NCBI GenBank assembly: GCA_910579755.1
Contig: CAJTVB010000010.1
Coordinates: 58,431 to 122,430 of the forward strand
Origin: an uncultured Acetatifactor sp.
GTDB taxonomy: Bacteria; Bacillota; Clostridia; Lachnospirales; Lachnospiraceae
Length of the DNA: 64,000 nucleotides
Reading direction: 5' to 3'
A program made the translations under genes and the position numbers. Shown piece after piece: positions 17,352 to 26,340 of this stretch (position 1 is the first letter of the stretch; every line of letters starts with the position of its first letter). The notes beneath the pieces are model-generated. The model was not told the DNA's origin. It did not search any database and saw only the letters and a program-made list of their open reading frames with translations.

Positions 17352-18200
17352 ATGAGTTATGCGGACAAGGTTTTTATCGATATGTGCAGGGATATTCTGG
17401 AGAACGGAACCAGTACCGAGGGAGAGAAGGTGCGGCCTCATTGGCCGGACGGGGAGCCTGCGTATACCATCAAAAAATTTGGTGTGGTGAACAGGTATGA
17501 TCTGTCAAAGGAATTTCCGATTCTGACGCTGCGGAAGACGGCGCTGAAATCGGCCACGGATGAAATACTGTGGATCTGGCAGAAAAAATCCAACAATATT
17601 CATGATCTCCACAGCCATATCTGGGACGAGTGGGCGGATGAGGATGGGTCTATCGGTAAAGCATACGGCTACCAGCTGGGAGTGAAGCATCAATATAAGG
17701 AAGGAATGATGGATCAGGTGGACAGGGTGATTTACGACCTGAAAAATAATCCCTTCAGCCGCAGGATCATGACCAATATTTATGTCCATCAGGATCTGCA
17801 CCAGATGAACCTGTACCCCTGTGCCCATAGTATGACCTTCAATGTGACCCAGAGGAAGGGAGACGACAGACTGACGCTGAATGCCGTTTTGAATCAGCGT
17901 TCCCAGGATGTGCTGGCGGCCAATAACTGGAATGTGGTCCAGTACGCGGTGCTGATGCATATGCTGGCCCAGGTCTGCAATATGAAAGCGGGAGAGCTGG
18001 TGCATGTGATTGCCGATGCCCATATTTATGACCGCCATATTCCCATTATCCGTGAGCTGATCAGCCGGGAGCCCAGGCATGCGCCCACGTTTTGGCTGAA
18101 TCCGGAGGTTCGGGATTTTTATCAGTTTACTCGTAATGACGTAAGGGTGGAGGGATATGAAGCCGGAGAACAGATCCGGGATATACCCATCGCTGTCTGA
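17352..18200 (+). CDS. thyA: Thymidylate synthase
   Basis: Converts dUMP to dTMP using methylene-THF. ATG 17352 follows AGGAG and begins MSYADKVFIDMCRDIL; an upstream extension from 17271 overlaps the previous gene and is unlikely. The catalytic Cys is C157 in LYPCAHS; the phosphate and base-binding segment is NQRSQDVLAANNWNVVQYA (about 181-199), and ADAHIYDRHI lies near 211-220. At 282 residues it is of usual size. The neighbouring folA regenerates the tetrahydrofolate that ThyA oxidises, a standard pairing. Confidence 0.96.
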   Translation: MSYADKVFIDMCRDILENGTSTEGEKVRPHWPDGEPAYTIKKFGVVNRYDLSKEFPILTLRKTALKSATDEILWIWQKKSNNIHDLHSHIWDEWADEDGSIGKAYGYQLGVKHQYKEGMMDQVDRVIYDLKNNPFSRRIMTNIYVHQDLHQMNLYPCAHSMTFNVTQRKGDDRLTLNAVLNQRSQDVLAANNWNVVQYAVLMHMLAQVCNMKAGELVHVIADAHIYDRHIPIIRELISREPRHAPTFWLNPEVRDFYQFTRNDVRVEGYEAGEQIRDIPIAV

Positions 18201-18317
18201 GGGGGAAAGGCCGCTCCTGCGTAAAGCTTTGCTTCGCAGGCGGAAAAAATATGCCGGGACATGAGCCGGGATGTGAGACGTGACGTGAAAAAGCAGGAAA
18301 GATGAGGAAGCTTATAT

Positions 18318-18812
18318 ATGAATTTAATCGCAGCAGTGGACAGCAACTGGGCTATCGGAAATAAAGAAAGGCTTTTGGTGAGCATTCCCAACGACCACAA
18401 GCACTTCCGGGAGGAGACTACGGGCAAGGTGGTGGTGCTGGGCAGGAAGACTCTGCAGACCTTTCCCCAGGGGCTTCCTCTGAAGAACAGAACCAATATT
18501 ATTCTGTCCCGGGACAGGAATTATGAGGTAAAGGATGCGCTGGTGGTTCATTCGGTGGAGGAGCTTTTGGAGGAGCTGAAGAAGTACAACGAGGAGGATG
18601 TGTATGTGATCGGCGGGGAGAGCGTTTACCGCCAGCTGCTTCCCTATTGCCGGACGGCCCATATAACTAAGATCGACCATTCCTACGAGGCTGATGCATT
18701 CTTTCCCGATCTGGACAGCGATCCGGAATGGGAGATCACAGCGGACAGCGATGAGATGACTTATTTTGACATCGCCTATACATTTTTAAAATATGAAAGG
18801 AAGGCATATTGA
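18318..18812 (+). CDS. folA: Dihydrofolate reductase
   Basis: 164-residue NADPH-dependent reductase of dihydrofolate. MNLIAAVDSNWAIGNKERLL carries the substrate loop, GKVVVLGRKTLQTFP the cofactor site (with GR), and VYVIGGESVYRQLLP the conserved Gly-Gly motif. GAGGAAG precedes ATG 18318. The acidic residue that protonates the substrate in most enzymes fits Asp in IPNDHKHF. It lies 117 bp after thyA; the gap holds a CCTGCG/CGCAGG hairpin at about 18216-18240. Confidence 0.95.
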   Translation: MNLIAAVDSNWAIGNKERLLVSIPNDHKHFREETTGKVVVLGRKTLQTFPQGLPLKNRTNIILSRDRNYEVKDALVVHSVEELLEELKKYNEEDVYVIGGESVYRQLLPYCRTAHITKIDHSYEADAFFPDLDSDPEWEITADSDEMTYFDIAYTFLKYERKAY

Positions 18813-18906
18813 CTTTTGGCCGCAAAAGTATAATAATGTTTACCAATCGAAGAACAGGCGGCGTTGCGGCGGAAATGTCCAAAACGGTGCGGAAATGAGG
18901 GAGACT

Positions 18907-19935
18907 ATGGAGAAGAAAAATATCGATTGGAGTAATCTGGGCTTTGGATACATTCAGACAGATAAAAGGTATGTGTCCTGCTATAAAGACGGTGCGTGGG
19001 ACGGGGGCGTGCTCACGGAGGATGCCAATATTGTGCTGAACGAGTGCGCAGGTGTTCTGCAGTACGCCCAGACTATATTTGAGGGACTTAAGGCATATAC
19101 TACAGATGACGGGAGGATTGTCACATTTCGTCCGGATCTGAATGCCGAGCGTATGGAAGCCTCCGCCAGGAGGCTGGAGATGCCTGTTTTTCCCAAGGAG
19201 CGTTTTCTGGATGCGGTCACCAGGACAGTGGCGGCCAACGAAGCCTTCGTGCCTCCCTATGGCAGCGGAGCCACATTATATCTGCGGCCTTATATGTTCG
19301 GCAGCAACCCGGTTATCGGCGTGAAGCCGGCGGACGAATACCAGTTTCGTCTGTTCTGCACTCCGGTGGGACCGTACTTCAAGGGCGGAGCCAAGCCTCT
19401 GACCATCTGTGTCAGCGATTTTGATCGTGCGGCTCCTCACGGAACAGGAAATATCAAAGCGGGGCTGAACTATGCCATGAGTCTTCATGCCATTGTGACG
19501 GCTCATAAAAACGGCTATGATGAAAACATGTATTTGGATCCCGGGACCAGGACCAGGGTGGAGGAAACAGGGGGAGCCAATTTCCTGTTTGTGACCAAAG
19601 ACAACAAAGTGGTGACGCCCAAGTCCGAGAGCATCCTTCCCTCCATCACCCGCAGATCCCTGATATATGTGGCCAGAGAATATCTGGGGCTTGAAGCGGA
19701 GGAGAGAGAAGTATTCGTTGACGAGCTGCCTGAGTTTGCGGAGTGCGGATTATGCGGAACGGCGGCAGTGATTTCTCCTGTGGGCAGGATTGTAGACCAT
19801 GGAAGAGAAATCTGCCTTCCCAGCGGAATGACTGAGATGGGGCCCGTCACCAAAAAACTGTATGACACGCTCACCGGCATCCAGATGGGCAGGATTCAGG
19901 CGCCCGAAGGGTGGATTCATGTGATCAAAGGGTGA
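18907..19935 (+). CDS. ilvE: Branched-chain amino acid aminotransferase
   Basis: Fold-type IV PLP aminotransferase for leucine, isoleucine and valine. ATG 18907 sits right behind GAGGGAG, giving 343 residues; upstream in-frame starts lack a ribosome binding site. Motifs: TIFEGLKAY, FRPDLNAERM, LYLRPYMFGS, the PLP lysine in GNIKAGLNYA, VEETGGANFLFV, and LCGTAAVISPVGRI near the end. Length and motifs fit the type II (BCAT-like) class. It is followed 41 bp later by a foldase lipoprotein gene, probably cotranscribed. Confidence 0.95.
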   Translation: MEKKNIDWSNLGFGYIQTDKRYVSCYKDGAWDGGVLTEDANIVLNECAGVLQYAQTIFEGLKAYTTDDGRIVTFRPDLNAERMEASARRLEMPVFPKERFLDAVTRTVAANEAFVPPYGSGATLYLRPYMFGSNPVIGVKPADEYQFRLFCTPVGPYFKGGAKPLTICVSDFDRAAPHGTGNIKAGLNYAMSLHAIVTAHKNGYDENMYLDPGTRTRVEETGGANFLFVTKDNKVVTPKSESILPSITRRSLIYVAREYLGLEAEEREVFVDELPEFAECGLCGTAAVISPVGRIVDHGREICLPSGMTEMGPVTKKLYDTLTGIQMGRIQAPEGWIHVIKG

Positions 19936-19976
19936 AGGGTTGGAATGCCCGCCCCTGGCGGACAAGGAGTATAGGA

Positions 19977-21047
19977 ATGAGGTTGTTCGGGAAAAGGGCT
20001 GTGCTGCTTGCCTGTCTTGTGCTGTGGACGGCTCTGGCAACGGGCTGCAGTGTGGATGTAAGCCGGACCAGGGTGATCTTTACCACCGGCTTTGGCCAGG
20101 ATGAGGTCTTTCGCATCGGCACGGCGGGATGTTCCCGGGCGGAGATTCTGGTATATCTGGTGAATGCCCAGAACCGCTATGAGAGCGTATACGGTTCTCA
20201 GGTGTGGAAAATCGCCCGGGACGGTGTGACTCTGGAGGAGAACGTAAAGGATATGGTTTTGGCCAGAGTGTCCCAGATCAAGGCAATGTGTCTTCTGGCG
20301 GAAAGTAAGGGACTGTCTCTGGAGGAAGAGGAAAAGGCAAGAGTCAGTCAGGCGGCGGCGGAGTATTTTCATTCTCTAAGCGATGTGGAGAAGCAGCTTC
20401 TTGGTGTGGACGAGGCTGTGATCGAGAGCATGTATTCGGAGTATGCTCTGGCGGATAAGGTTTACCGCTATATTATCCGGGACGTTAATCCGGAGATCAG
20501 TGACGACGAGGCGAGAACCATTACCATACAGCATATCTTGCTTCAGACCTGGACCGTGGACGGAAAAGGGAGCAGAGTGACTTACAATGAGGAACTGAAG
20601 CGGGAGGTTTATGAGAGAGCCTGCGAGATCCGCAGGCAGGCCGTGGAGGATGAGGTGGATTTTGTGGATCTGGCCTCCAGATACAGCGACGACAATGTGA
20701 TCACCTATTCCTTTGGCAAGGGAGAGATGGAGGCTGTTTTTGAAGAGACTGCCTTTGGGCTGGAGACCAATGAAGTCAGCCAGGTCATTGAGAACGAAGA
20801 AGGATATCACATTATTAAATGTATTACTACCTTTGACAGGGAACAGACAGACTTAAATAAGCTGGAGATCGTGGAGGAGCGCCGGCGGGAGGTGTTCGGA
20901 CAGGAATATGATGCCTTTATAGAAAAGCAGGCCCAGCTTTTGAATACGGAGCTTTGGAAGAAGATTGGGCTGATTCACGATGTGGAGACCCACACGGCGG
21001 ATTTTATGGATGTGTATCGGAAATATATGGAGACGGACTCGTTTTAG
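19977..21047 (+). CDS. PrsA/SurA-type peptidyl-prolyl isomerase lipoprotein
   Basis: 356-residue exported foldase. AAGGAG precedes ATG 19977; the N-terminus MRLFGKRAVLLACLVLWTAL plus LATGC is a lipoprotein signal with the lipid Cys near residue 24. An N-terminal SurA-like helical region (about 40-165) is followed by a parvulin domain (about 175-285: ITIQHILLQTW, FVDLASRYSDD, FGKGEMEAVFEETAFGL, EEGYHIIKC). It should help fold secreted proteins outside the membrane. The TG-C lipobox is slightly non-standard with Ala at -3. Confidence 0.85.
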   Translation: MRLFGKRAVLLACLVLWTALATGCSVDVSRTRVIFTTGFGQDEVFRIGTAGCSRAEILVYLVNAQNRYESVYGSQVWKIARDGVTLEENVKDMVLARVSQIKAMCLLAESKGLSLEEEEKARVSQAAAEYFHSLSDVEKQLLGVDEAVIESMYSEYALADKVYRYIIRDVNPEISDDEARTITIQHILLQTWTVDGKGSRVTYNEELKREVYERACEIRRQAVEDEVDFVDLASRYSDDNVITYSFGKGEMEAVFEETAFGLETNEVSQVIENEEGYHIIKCITTFDREQTDLNKLEIVEERRREVFGQEYDAFIEKQAQLLNTELWKKIGLIHDVETHTADFMDVYRKYMETDSF

Positions 21048-21100
21048 AAAAATTTTAGAATTGAAGAAATGCCCGATTTTACAGGGTTTTCAGAAGATTA

Positions 21101-21127
21101 TTAGCACTCGTGCGAAATGAGTGCTAA
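21101..21127 (+). promoter_or_regulatory. CIRCE operator (HrcA binding site)
   Basis: Perfect TTAGCACTC-N9-GAGTGCTAA. It ends 7 bp before the -35 box of the htpG promoter. CIRCE normally controls dnaK and groE operons; here it sits in front of htpG. Confidence 0.93.
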
Positions 21128-21134
21128 TTTTGTC

Positions 21135-21163
21135 TTGACTTTTTTTCAGGCCGGTTTTAAACT
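21135..21163 (+). promoter_or_regulatory. Promoter of htpG
   Basis: TTGACT (21135-21140), 17-bp spacer, TAAACT (21158-21163). Position right after CIRCE supports it. Confidence 0.65.
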
Positions 21164-21252
21164 ACTATTTAGTAAAACACAGACGGATTTTTCGTACAAA
21201 TTTCCGTCCGGAAATGACAGACTATATGATAATAAGAAAGGGATGTTGTAAA

Positions 21253-23502
21253 ATGGCAGTAAAGAGCGGCAGTTTATCCATCAACAGCGAAAACATTTTT
21301 CCGATCATCAAGAAATGGCTGTATTCCGACCATGATATTTTTTACAGAGAGATGATCTCCAATGGCTGTGACGCAGTTACAAAGCTGAAAAAGCTTGACA
21401 TGATGGGGGAGTATACCCTTCCTGAGGGCTATAAGGCCCGGGTGAGCGTCGTGGTAAATCCGGAGAAGAAGACGCTCAGCTTTACGGACAACGGCCTGGG
21501 AATGACGGCAGACGAGGTGGAGGAGTACATTAACCAGATTGCCTTTTCCGGCGCCACGGATTTTATTGAGAAATACAAGGATAAGAGTAATGCGGATCAG
21601 ATTATCGGGCATTTCGGGCTGGGCTTTTACTCTGCCTTTATGGTGGCGGATGAGGTGCATATCGATACCTTGTCCTATAAGGCGGGGGCGAAGGCCGTTC
21701 ACTGGGAGTGCGACGGCGGCACGGAATTTTCCATGGATGAAGGAGACAAGGCAGAGGTAGGCACTACCATCACTCTGTTTCTGAATGAGGACTGCCTGGA
21801 GTTCTGCAATGAGTACAAGGCCCGGGAAGTGATCAAAAAATATTGTTCGTTTATGCCCACCGAGATTTATCTGTCCAAGGCGGATATCCAGGAGACGCAG
21901 ATCATCAGGGAGGACGAGAAGCAGGAAGACGATGTGGTGCTGGAGGTGATCCAGCCTGAGAAGAAGGAAGCAGCCAAAAAGGATGCAGAGGACAAGACTG
22001 AGAAGACTTCCGGGGACGATGCCGGAGAGGAAATGAAGGAGGGCGCCGAAGCAGGGGCGGAGGCTGAAGATGAATCAGAGGCCGGCGAAGAGGAAGAAAG
22101 CGAGCCCGTAAAGCTTAAGATCCGCAAGCGCCCGGAGCTTTTGAATGAGACTGCGCCGTTGTGGACCAAACACCCCAATGACTGTAACAGGGAGGAGTAT
22201 CTGGAATTTTACCGCAAGGTATTCCACGACTATAAGGAGCCTTTGTTCTGGATTCACCTGAATATGGATTATCCCTTTAATCTGAAGGGCATTCTGTATT
22301 TCCCTAAGATCAATATGGAGTACGAATCCATAGAGGGTGTGATCAAGCTGTATAACAATCAGGTATTTATCGCTGACAATATTAAGGAAGTGATCCCGGA
22401 GTTCCTGCTTTTGCTCAAGGGTGTTATCGACTGTCCTGATCTGCCCCTGAACGTGTCCAGAAGCGCTCTGCAGAACGACGGCTTTGTGAAAAAGATATCG
22501 GAATACATTTCCAAAAAGGTTGCGGACAAGCTTTCGGGCATGTGCAAGACGGAGAAGGAAGAGTATGATAAGTACTGGGATGATATCAGTCCCTTTATCA
22601 AGTTCGGCTGCCTGAAGGATGACAAGTTCTGTGAGAAAATGAATGACTATATTCTGTTCAAGAATCTGGAGGGCAAATATCTGACCCTGCCGGAGTGTCT
22701 GGAGATCAAGCCCCAGGACGAGGACACAGACGATAAGGCACAGAATGCCGGGGACGAGGATGACTCTCAGGAAGGGACAGAAGGCGGAAGCGCCGTGGAT
22801 GAGAACGGCAATCAGGTGGAGGCCGAGGTAGTTTCCGAAAACGGGGAGGAGGCCTCAGAGCAGGAAGAGGGCGACACCGAAGAGAAGAAGGAAAAGACGA
22901 TCTACTATGTCACCGACGAACAGCAGCAAAGCCAGTATATCAATATGTTCAAGGCGGCAAAGATGGACGCGGTGATACTGACCCATAACATTGATCAGCC
23001 CTTCATTTCTCAGCTGGAATCCAAGAACGAGGGTATTAAGTTTCTTCGTATCGATGCGGATGTGACAGACGCAATGAAATCAAAGACCTCCAAGAAGGCT
23101 CAGGAGGAGCTGGATCAGCTGGCGGAAAGTCTGGGCAAGGTGCTGAAGAAGGCGCTGAAAAATGATAAGCTCACCGTGAAGGTGGAGAAGCTGAAGAACA
23201 AGAAGGTATCCTCCATGATCACCCTTTCTGAGGAGAGCAGGCGGATGCAGGATATGATGAAGATGTACTCCATGCCCGGTATGGATATGGGCGGCTTTGG
23301 CGGAGAGGGTGAGACACTGATTCTGAATGCCAGCCATCCGCTGGTGCAGTATGTGAACGAGCACCAGGAAGGTGAAAATGTAGAGATGATCTGTGAGCAG
23401 CTCTATGATCTGGCAAAGCTTCAGCAGGCGCCTCTTGCGCCGGAGGCCATGACCCGGTTTATTGCAAGGAGCAACGATATCATGATGCTGCTGGCAAAAT
23501 AG
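21253..23502 (+). CDS. htpG: Hsp90 chaperone HtpG with acidic insertions
   Basis: ATP-dependent cytoplasmic chaperone. AAAGGGA precedes ATG 21253; the first Met of the frame at 21214 has no such site. The N domain has the ATP motifs SNGCDAV (about 36-42), DNGLGM (79-84) and GHFGLGFYSAFM (119-130). At 749 residues it is over 100 longer than the usual about 620-630: an acidic, low-complexity linker occupies about 219-292 between the N and middle domains, and a second one about 487-549 lies between middle and C-terminal parts. The middle domain resumes with LWTKHPNDCNREEYLEFYRK, as in other Hsp90s, so the core is intact. There is no MEEVD tail. HrcA probably represses it. Confidence 0.95.
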   Translation: MAVKSGSLSINSENIFPIIKKWLYSDHDIFYREMISNGCDAVTKLKKLDMMGEYTLPEGYKARVSVVVNPEKKTLSFTDNGLGMTADEVEEYINQIAFSGATDFIEKYKDKSNADQIIGHFGLGFYSAFMVADEVHIDTLSYKAGAKAVHWECDGGTEFSMDEGDKAEVGTTITLFLNEDCLEFCNEYKAREVIKKYCSFMPTEIYLSKADIQETQIIREDEKQEDDVVLEVIQPEKKEAAKKDAEDKTEKTSGDDAGEEMKEGAEAGAEAEDESEAGEEEESEPVKLKIRKRPELLNETAPLWTKHPNDCNREEYLEFYRKVFHDYKEPLFWIHLNMDYPFNLKGILYFPKINMEYESIEGVIKLYNNQVFIADNIKEVIPEFLLLLKGVIDCPDLPLNVSRSALQNDGFVKKISEYISKKVADKLSGMCKTEKEEYDKYWDDISPFIKFGCLKDDKFCEKMNDYILFKNLEGKYLTLPECLEIKPQDEDTDDKAQNAGDEDDSQEGTEGGSAVDENGNQVEAEVVSENGEEASEQEEGDTEEKKEKTIYYVTDEQQQSQYINMFKAAKMDAVILTHNIDQPFISQLESKNEGIKFLRIDADVTDAMKSKTSKKAQEELDQLAESLGKVLKKALKNDKLTVKVEKLKNKKVSSMITLSEESRRMQDMMKMYSMPGMDMGGFGGEGETLILNASHPLVQYVNEHQEGENVEMICEQLYDLAKLQQAPLAPEAMTRFIARSNDIMMLLAK

Positions 23503-23577
23503 CGTGAGACTGTTCATGGAGAGATTGTTCATGGACTAAAAAGTGGCTGTCGGGAAATAGATGGTCCGGCAAAATCG

Positions 23578-23627
23578 GAGGAGAGGCAGTGACGCATGCA
23601 AGCCGCTGCCCCTCCTCTGAAATTTTT
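23578..23627. terminator. Terminator hairpin between htpG and the flippase gene
   Basis: GAGGAGAGGCAG (23578-23589) pairs with CTGCCCCTCCTC (23606-23617), one mismatch, followed on the plus strand by ATTTTT. It separates two convergent genes. Confidence 0.65.
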
Positions 23628-23642
23628 GCCGAAAAGAAAGCC

Positions 23643-25028
23643 TCAATGCTTTCGCAGAAACCGGTACAGGCAGGCCAAATAGAGCACAGCCAGAGTCAGC
23701 TGGCCGGCCAGCAGTCCCCAGAGATATCCTGCGATTCCGAAACGGGGGACAGCCAAAAAGATAAAACCCAGCCGGATCAGCAGACACAGGGCGTTCATGG
23801 TAAAAATGCGTCCTGCCATGCCAAGACCCTGCAGAATGCTGGACAGGGTGGTATCCAGGTAGAGAAAAGGGCAGATAAAGCCCAGGGTAGTAATAAAATA
23901 TCCGGCCAGGGGACTGTGGAACAGGGCGGTGCCGGCCCATTTTCCCAGAAGTACAAAGCCGGCCATACAGCACAGGCCCATTGCGCCGCAGTATTTGACA
24001 GTTCGGACGGCAGCCTTTCGGACGGCGGCCATATCTCCAAGCACGTAGCTTTCGGAGATCACAGGCAGAAGCAGGACGGATACAGAGCTGGTCAGGGCAT
24101 TGGGGAAAAAAATCAGGGGCATGGCCATACCGGTGAGAACCCCATAAACGCTCAGAGCCGTCACATTGTCATAGCCGTGGAGGCGCAGGCAGGCAGGAAT
24201 GGAGACGGATTCCACGCTCTGGAGAAGGTTCAGAACAATACGGTTTGCGGTCAGAGGCAGCGCCATCTGCAGCAGTCTGCCGTACAGATTCTGACTTCCC
24301 TTAAAAGGCCTGGCCAGAGTGGAGGAAAGCCTTCCTGCGGCCCCGCATGCCTTCCCCGGCATGCGGGGCAGTATGGCGGCTATGGAAAAGAACATGGAGA
24401 GCAGCTCGCCTATGGTGAGGCCCAAAACAGCGATGCTGATGGACGGAGCCTTTCCGGCAGAGATGGAAAAGGCGGAAACTATGTACACACAGCCTACCCG
24501 GGCCAGCTGCTCCAACAGCTGGGAGACAGCAGGAATCCCTGCTTTTTTTATTCCGTAAAAGTATCCGTTGACACAGGAATGGACAGCGGCAAGGGGTATG
24601 GAGAAGGAGAGGATGCGAAGCATGGAGGCCGTGCGAGGCTCCTGAAGCAGGTGCGTCGCGATAGGGTCTGCCAGCTGCCAGACTGCCAGGTTGCACAGCA
24701 GAGACAGGGGCAGGGAAATGCTTAAGCCCACTGCCAAAGGCCGCAGGGAAGGGCGTTTTTGGGTGGCGGTCTGTTCGGCCACCAGCTTGGAAATGGCGGT
24801 CTGATAGCCTGCGGCGGTCAGGGAGAAGGAGATGGACAGAACGGGACTGAGCAATTGATAAATTCCCATTCCTTCCTCTCCAAACAGACGGGACAGGTAA
24901 ATGCGGTAAAAAAAACCGATGATCCGGCTCAAAAGCCCTGTTATTGTAAGAATCAGGGTGCCCACGATCAGGGGATGGCTTTTATGAGATTTCATAGGCT
25001 GATTTGTTTTGGATAACCTTTTTTTCAT
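23643..25028 (-). CDS. SpoVB/MurJ-like polysaccharide flippase
   Basis: 461-residue membrane protein of the MOP (MVF/MATE-like) superfamily with about 14 hydrophobic segments. The N-terminus LIVGTLILTITGLLSRIIGF followed by FYRIYLSRLFGEEGMGIYQL is typical of SpoVB and related lipid-linked saccharide flippases of Firmicutes. It could translocate lipid II or a spore-cortex or capsule precursor; the exact cargo is not visible. It is transcribed opposite to htpG and divergent from the cysteine desulfurase gene. Confidence 0.85.
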   Translation of the reverse strand: MKKRLSKTNQPMKSHKSHPLIVGTLILTITGLLSRIIGFFYRIYLSRLFGEEGMGIYQLLSPVLSISFSLTAAGYQTAISKLVAEQTATQKRPSLRPLAVGLSISLPLSLLCNLAVWQLADPIATHLLQEPRTASMLRILSFSIPLAAVHSCVNGYFYGIKKAGIPAVSQLLEQLARVGCVYIVSAFSISAGKAPSISIAVLGLTIGELLSMFFSIAAILPRMPGKACGAAGRLSSTLARPFKGSQNLYGRLLQMALPLTANRIVLNLLQSVESVSIPACLRLHGYDNVTALSVYGVLTGMAMPLIFFPNALTSSVSVLLLPVISESYVLGDMAAVRKAAVRTVKYCGAMGLCCMAGFVLLGKWAGTALFHSPLAGYFITTLGFICPFLYLDTTLSSILQGLGMAGRIFTMNALCLLIRLGFIFLAVPRFGIAGYLWGLLAGQLTLAVLYLACLYRFLRKH

Positions 25029-25047
25029 GTATATTCGGGGAAAGCAA

Positions 25048-25077
25048 TTGACAGAACATACAAGCCAATGCTACATT
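25048..25077 (+). promoter_or_regulatory. Likely promoter of the desulfurase/two-component operon
   Basis: TTGACA (25048-25053) with an 18-bp spacer to TACATT (25072-25077), about 85 bp before the start codon. Confidence 0.5.
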
Positions 25078-25161
25078 ATGGATAAATTTCTGTGCAGGGA
25101 TAACACGGCGGAAATTGGCCGCAGAAGGGACAACCCGGGAAGCGGACCAAGGAGGTTTACA

Positions 25162-26340
25162 ATGATATATCTGGATAATGCGGCTACTACCAGGATGGCA
25201 GATGAGGCGGTGGAGGCCATGCTGCCCTTTCTAAAAGAAAATTACGGAAATCCCAGCGCGGTCCATTCCATGGGGGCCGCAGCGAAAAAGGCGTTGAATC
25301 AGGCCCGAAGGGCATTGGCTTCGGCTATCGGAGCAGGACAGGAGGAGATTTTTTTCACGGCGGGAGGCACCGAGTCGGATAACTGGGCCCTGAAGGGGGC
25401 GGCATGCGCCTGCCGTCATAAGGGCAGGCACATTATCACCTCGGCAATTGAGCATCACGCGGTGCTTCATACCTGCCGACATCTGGAAAAAGAGGGATTT
25501 GAGATTACTTATCTGAAGGTGGATGAGGATGGACTGGTGGATTTGGAGGAGCTGCGCCGGGCGATCAGACCGGACACCATACTGATCAGCGTTATGTACG
25601 CAAACAATGAAATCGGTACGGTGGAGCCCATAGCCGAAATTGGAGCCATGGCCAGGGAAAAGGGGATTCTGTTCCACACGGATGCGGTTCAGGCCTTTGG
25701 ACAGGTTCCCCTTGATGTGAAGGATTTGAAGGTGGATCTGCTCAGTGCCAGCGGGCATAAGCTGAATGGACCCAAGGGCGTTGGCTTTTTGTATATCCGC
25801 TCCGGCTGCGGTCTGGATCCGCTGCTGCACGGCGGGGCCCAGGAACGAAACCGCAGGGCGGGTACGGAGAATGTCCCGGGGATAGTGGGAATGGCTGCGG
25901 CGGCACAGCGGGCCATGGACAGGATGGAAGAAAAAACGGCCAAAGAGGAGCGCCTGAGGGAGCATCTGATCAGCCGTATTGAATCGGAGATCCCTTATTG
26001 CCGGCTGGGCGGCCACAGGACGAAGCGGCTTCCCGGAAATGTGAATTTTTCATTTCGGTTTGTGGAGGGAGAGTCCGTGCTGATTATGCTGGACATGAAG
26101 GGAATCTGTGCATCCAGCGGTTCTGCCTGTACCTCGGGGGCGCTGGATCCCTCCCATGTGCTGCTGGCCATTGGCCGAAGCCCCCAGGAGGCCAGGGGCT
26201 CCGTGCGGTTTACGCTGTCGGAGGATAACACGCTGGAAGAGATTAACACAACGGTGGATACCCTGAAAGAAATCCTGGAAAAGCTCAGGAGTATGTCCTC
26301 CGAGTATGAAGAATTTTTGAGGAAAAATGGAAAAGTATAA
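25162..26340 (+). CDS. Cysteine desulfurase, NifS/IscS family
   Basis: 392-residue PLP enzyme that takes sulfur from cysteine for Fe-S clusters or tRNA thiolation. AAGGAGG precedes ATG 25162, and MIYLDNAATTRMADEAVEAM is the classic N-terminus. The PLP lysine lies in SASGHKLNGPKGVGF and the catalytic Cys in CASSGSACTSGALDPSHV. This short loop fits the class I NifS-like group. No IscU or tRNA-thiolation gene follows; instead a response regulator gene overlaps its 3' end by 14 bp, an unusual partner that may simply be read-through. Confidence 0.94.
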   Translation: MIYLDNAATTRMADEAVEAMLPFLKENYGNPSAVHSMGAAAKKALNQARRALASAIGAGQEEIFFTAGGTESDNWALKGAACACRHKGRHIITSAIEHHAVLHTCRHLEKEGFEITYLKVDEDGLVDLEELRRAIRPDTILISVMYANNEIGTVEPIAEIGAMAREKGILFHTDAVQAFGQVPLDVKDLKVDLLSASGHKLNGPKGVGFLYIRSGCGLDPLLHGGAQERNRRAGTENVPGIVGMAAAAQRAMDRMEEKTAKEERLREHLISRIESEIPYCRLGGHRTKRLPGNVNFSFRFVEGESVLIMLDMKGICASSGSACTSGALDPSHVLLAIGRSPQEARGSVRFTLSEDNTLEEINTTVDTLKEILEKLRSMSSEYEEFLRKNGKV

